Positions 40,630-40,881 of a DNA stretch of 40,881 bases are shown here, one piece after another (position 1 is the stretch's first letter; every line of letters begins with the position of its first letter). A model generated the notes under the pieces. It was not told the DNA's origin. It was given only the letters and a program-made list of their open reading frames with translations, and made no database searches. The position numbers were made by a program, and so were the translations under genes. Source of the DNA: an uncultured Opitutaceae bacterium. Its GTDB lineage: Bacteria > Verrucomicrobiota > Verrucomicrobiia > Opitutales > Opitutaceae. Where the stretch lies: positions 1-40,881 of the forward strand of contig CAIXHE010000143.1 of NCBI GenBank assembly GCA_903919205.1, written 5' to 3'.

Positions 40630-40881
40630 CGTGAGGTCCGCCACCTGGTCCACCGAGAGCCGCTTGGGGATCGCCTTCATCGAGTAGAGAAGGTCGATCT
40701 GGTCCTGCAGGCGCCGCCGGGTGAGGAGCCCGGTGCGGTCGCCCCGTGCGGGGTCGCCCGAGATAAGGTGGTAGCGGCCGATCGCAGCCAGGCTGTAGTC
40801 GAAGAACGCCGGCGTCATCTGGCTGTTGAGGCGCAGGATCTCGCGGCGTCCCGGCGACGAGTCGCCCGCGGAGAAGTCGTC
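40594..40881 (-). CDS. NMT1/THI5-like substrate-binding protein (partial, C-terminal 95 residues)
   Basis: The frame is open to the window edge, so the true start lies outside. The visible end aligns residue by residue with the last part of the binding protein at 19004-19984: LNSQMTPAFFDY against LNLQMTPPFLAY, LISGDPARGDRTGLLTRRRL against LVEGDPAKGQGMGLISRKRM, and SMKAIPKRLSVDQV against SLKMLDRKVTVDEV. It is therefore a second binding protein of the same family, probably from another ABC operon just beyond the window. Its 3' end overlaps the ABM-fold gene. Confidence 0.85.
   Translation of the reverse strand, partial: DDFSAGDSSPGRREILRLNSQMTPAFFDYSLAAIGRYHLISGDPARGDRTGLLTRRRLQDQIDLLYSMKAIPKRLSVDQVADLTLLPADLQPLAR

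Overview
The window is about 41 kb of high-GC bacterial chromosome, densely coding on both strands, with ordinary metabolic genes and a few accessory islands. No rRNA, CRISPR array, phage or recognisable insertion sequence was seen. I infer a verrucomicrobial (Opitutaceae-like) bacterium. The reasons are an ornithine decarboxylase plus bacterial homospermidine synthase operon, a three-gene type-B (menaquinone-type) succinate dehydrogenase, a secreted Ig-like protein of a style common in that group, small hydrophobic MK... proteins, a divergent membrane pyrophosphatase and weak Shine-Dalgarno sequences. This placement comes from family knowledge and was not tested phylogenetically.

Layout, left to right. 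1-2684: 3' part of carB. 2791-3432: membrane-anchored TPR-like protein. 3440-6989 (minus): polyamine operon of homospermidine synthase and ornithine decarboxylase, followed by an Ig-like secreted protein. 7115-8503 (minus): TIR-domain membrane protein. 8562-9146: compact transcription unit with a promoter, two secreted Cys-rich peptides (one only 49 aa) and a perfect terminator. 9178-11558: AT-richer island with a Fur-box-like operator and a TonB-dependent siderophore receptor. 11559-11996: 438 bp with no gene I can support. 11997-14786: FAD/Fe-S D-lactate-dehydrogenase-like oxidoreductase.

14807-20901 is the most system-like locus. A minus-strand operon (degenerate creatininase, intact creatininase, AraC regulator) diverges from a plus-strand NMT1/THI5-type ABC transporter operon (ATPase, permease, lipoprotein). 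A second, paralogous AraC regulator closes the far side. The C-terminus of a paralogous NMT1/THI5 binding protein appears again at the right edge of the window. The simplest reading is regulated uptake of a small, probably nitrogen-containing compound and its hydrolysis by a creatininase-family amidohydrolase; the substrate is unknown.

21060-24583: DUF3667-type membrane protein, tRNA-Pro(UGG), LysM protein, Nudix hydrolase and a PaaK-like adenylate-forming enzyme behind a strong, nearly leaderless promoter. 24692-28160: sdhCAB. 28270-29118: two paralogous tiny hydrophobic proteins and a small membrane protein. 29226-32030: lysA, gpsA and a cupin. 32118-35851: MHS-family transporter convergent with a membrane spermidine-synthase-like protein. 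35943-39148: transglutaminase-like protease convergent with a divergent proton-pumping pyrophosphatase. 39214-40881: S1/P1 nuclease, a small monooxygenase-fold protein and the partial binding protein.
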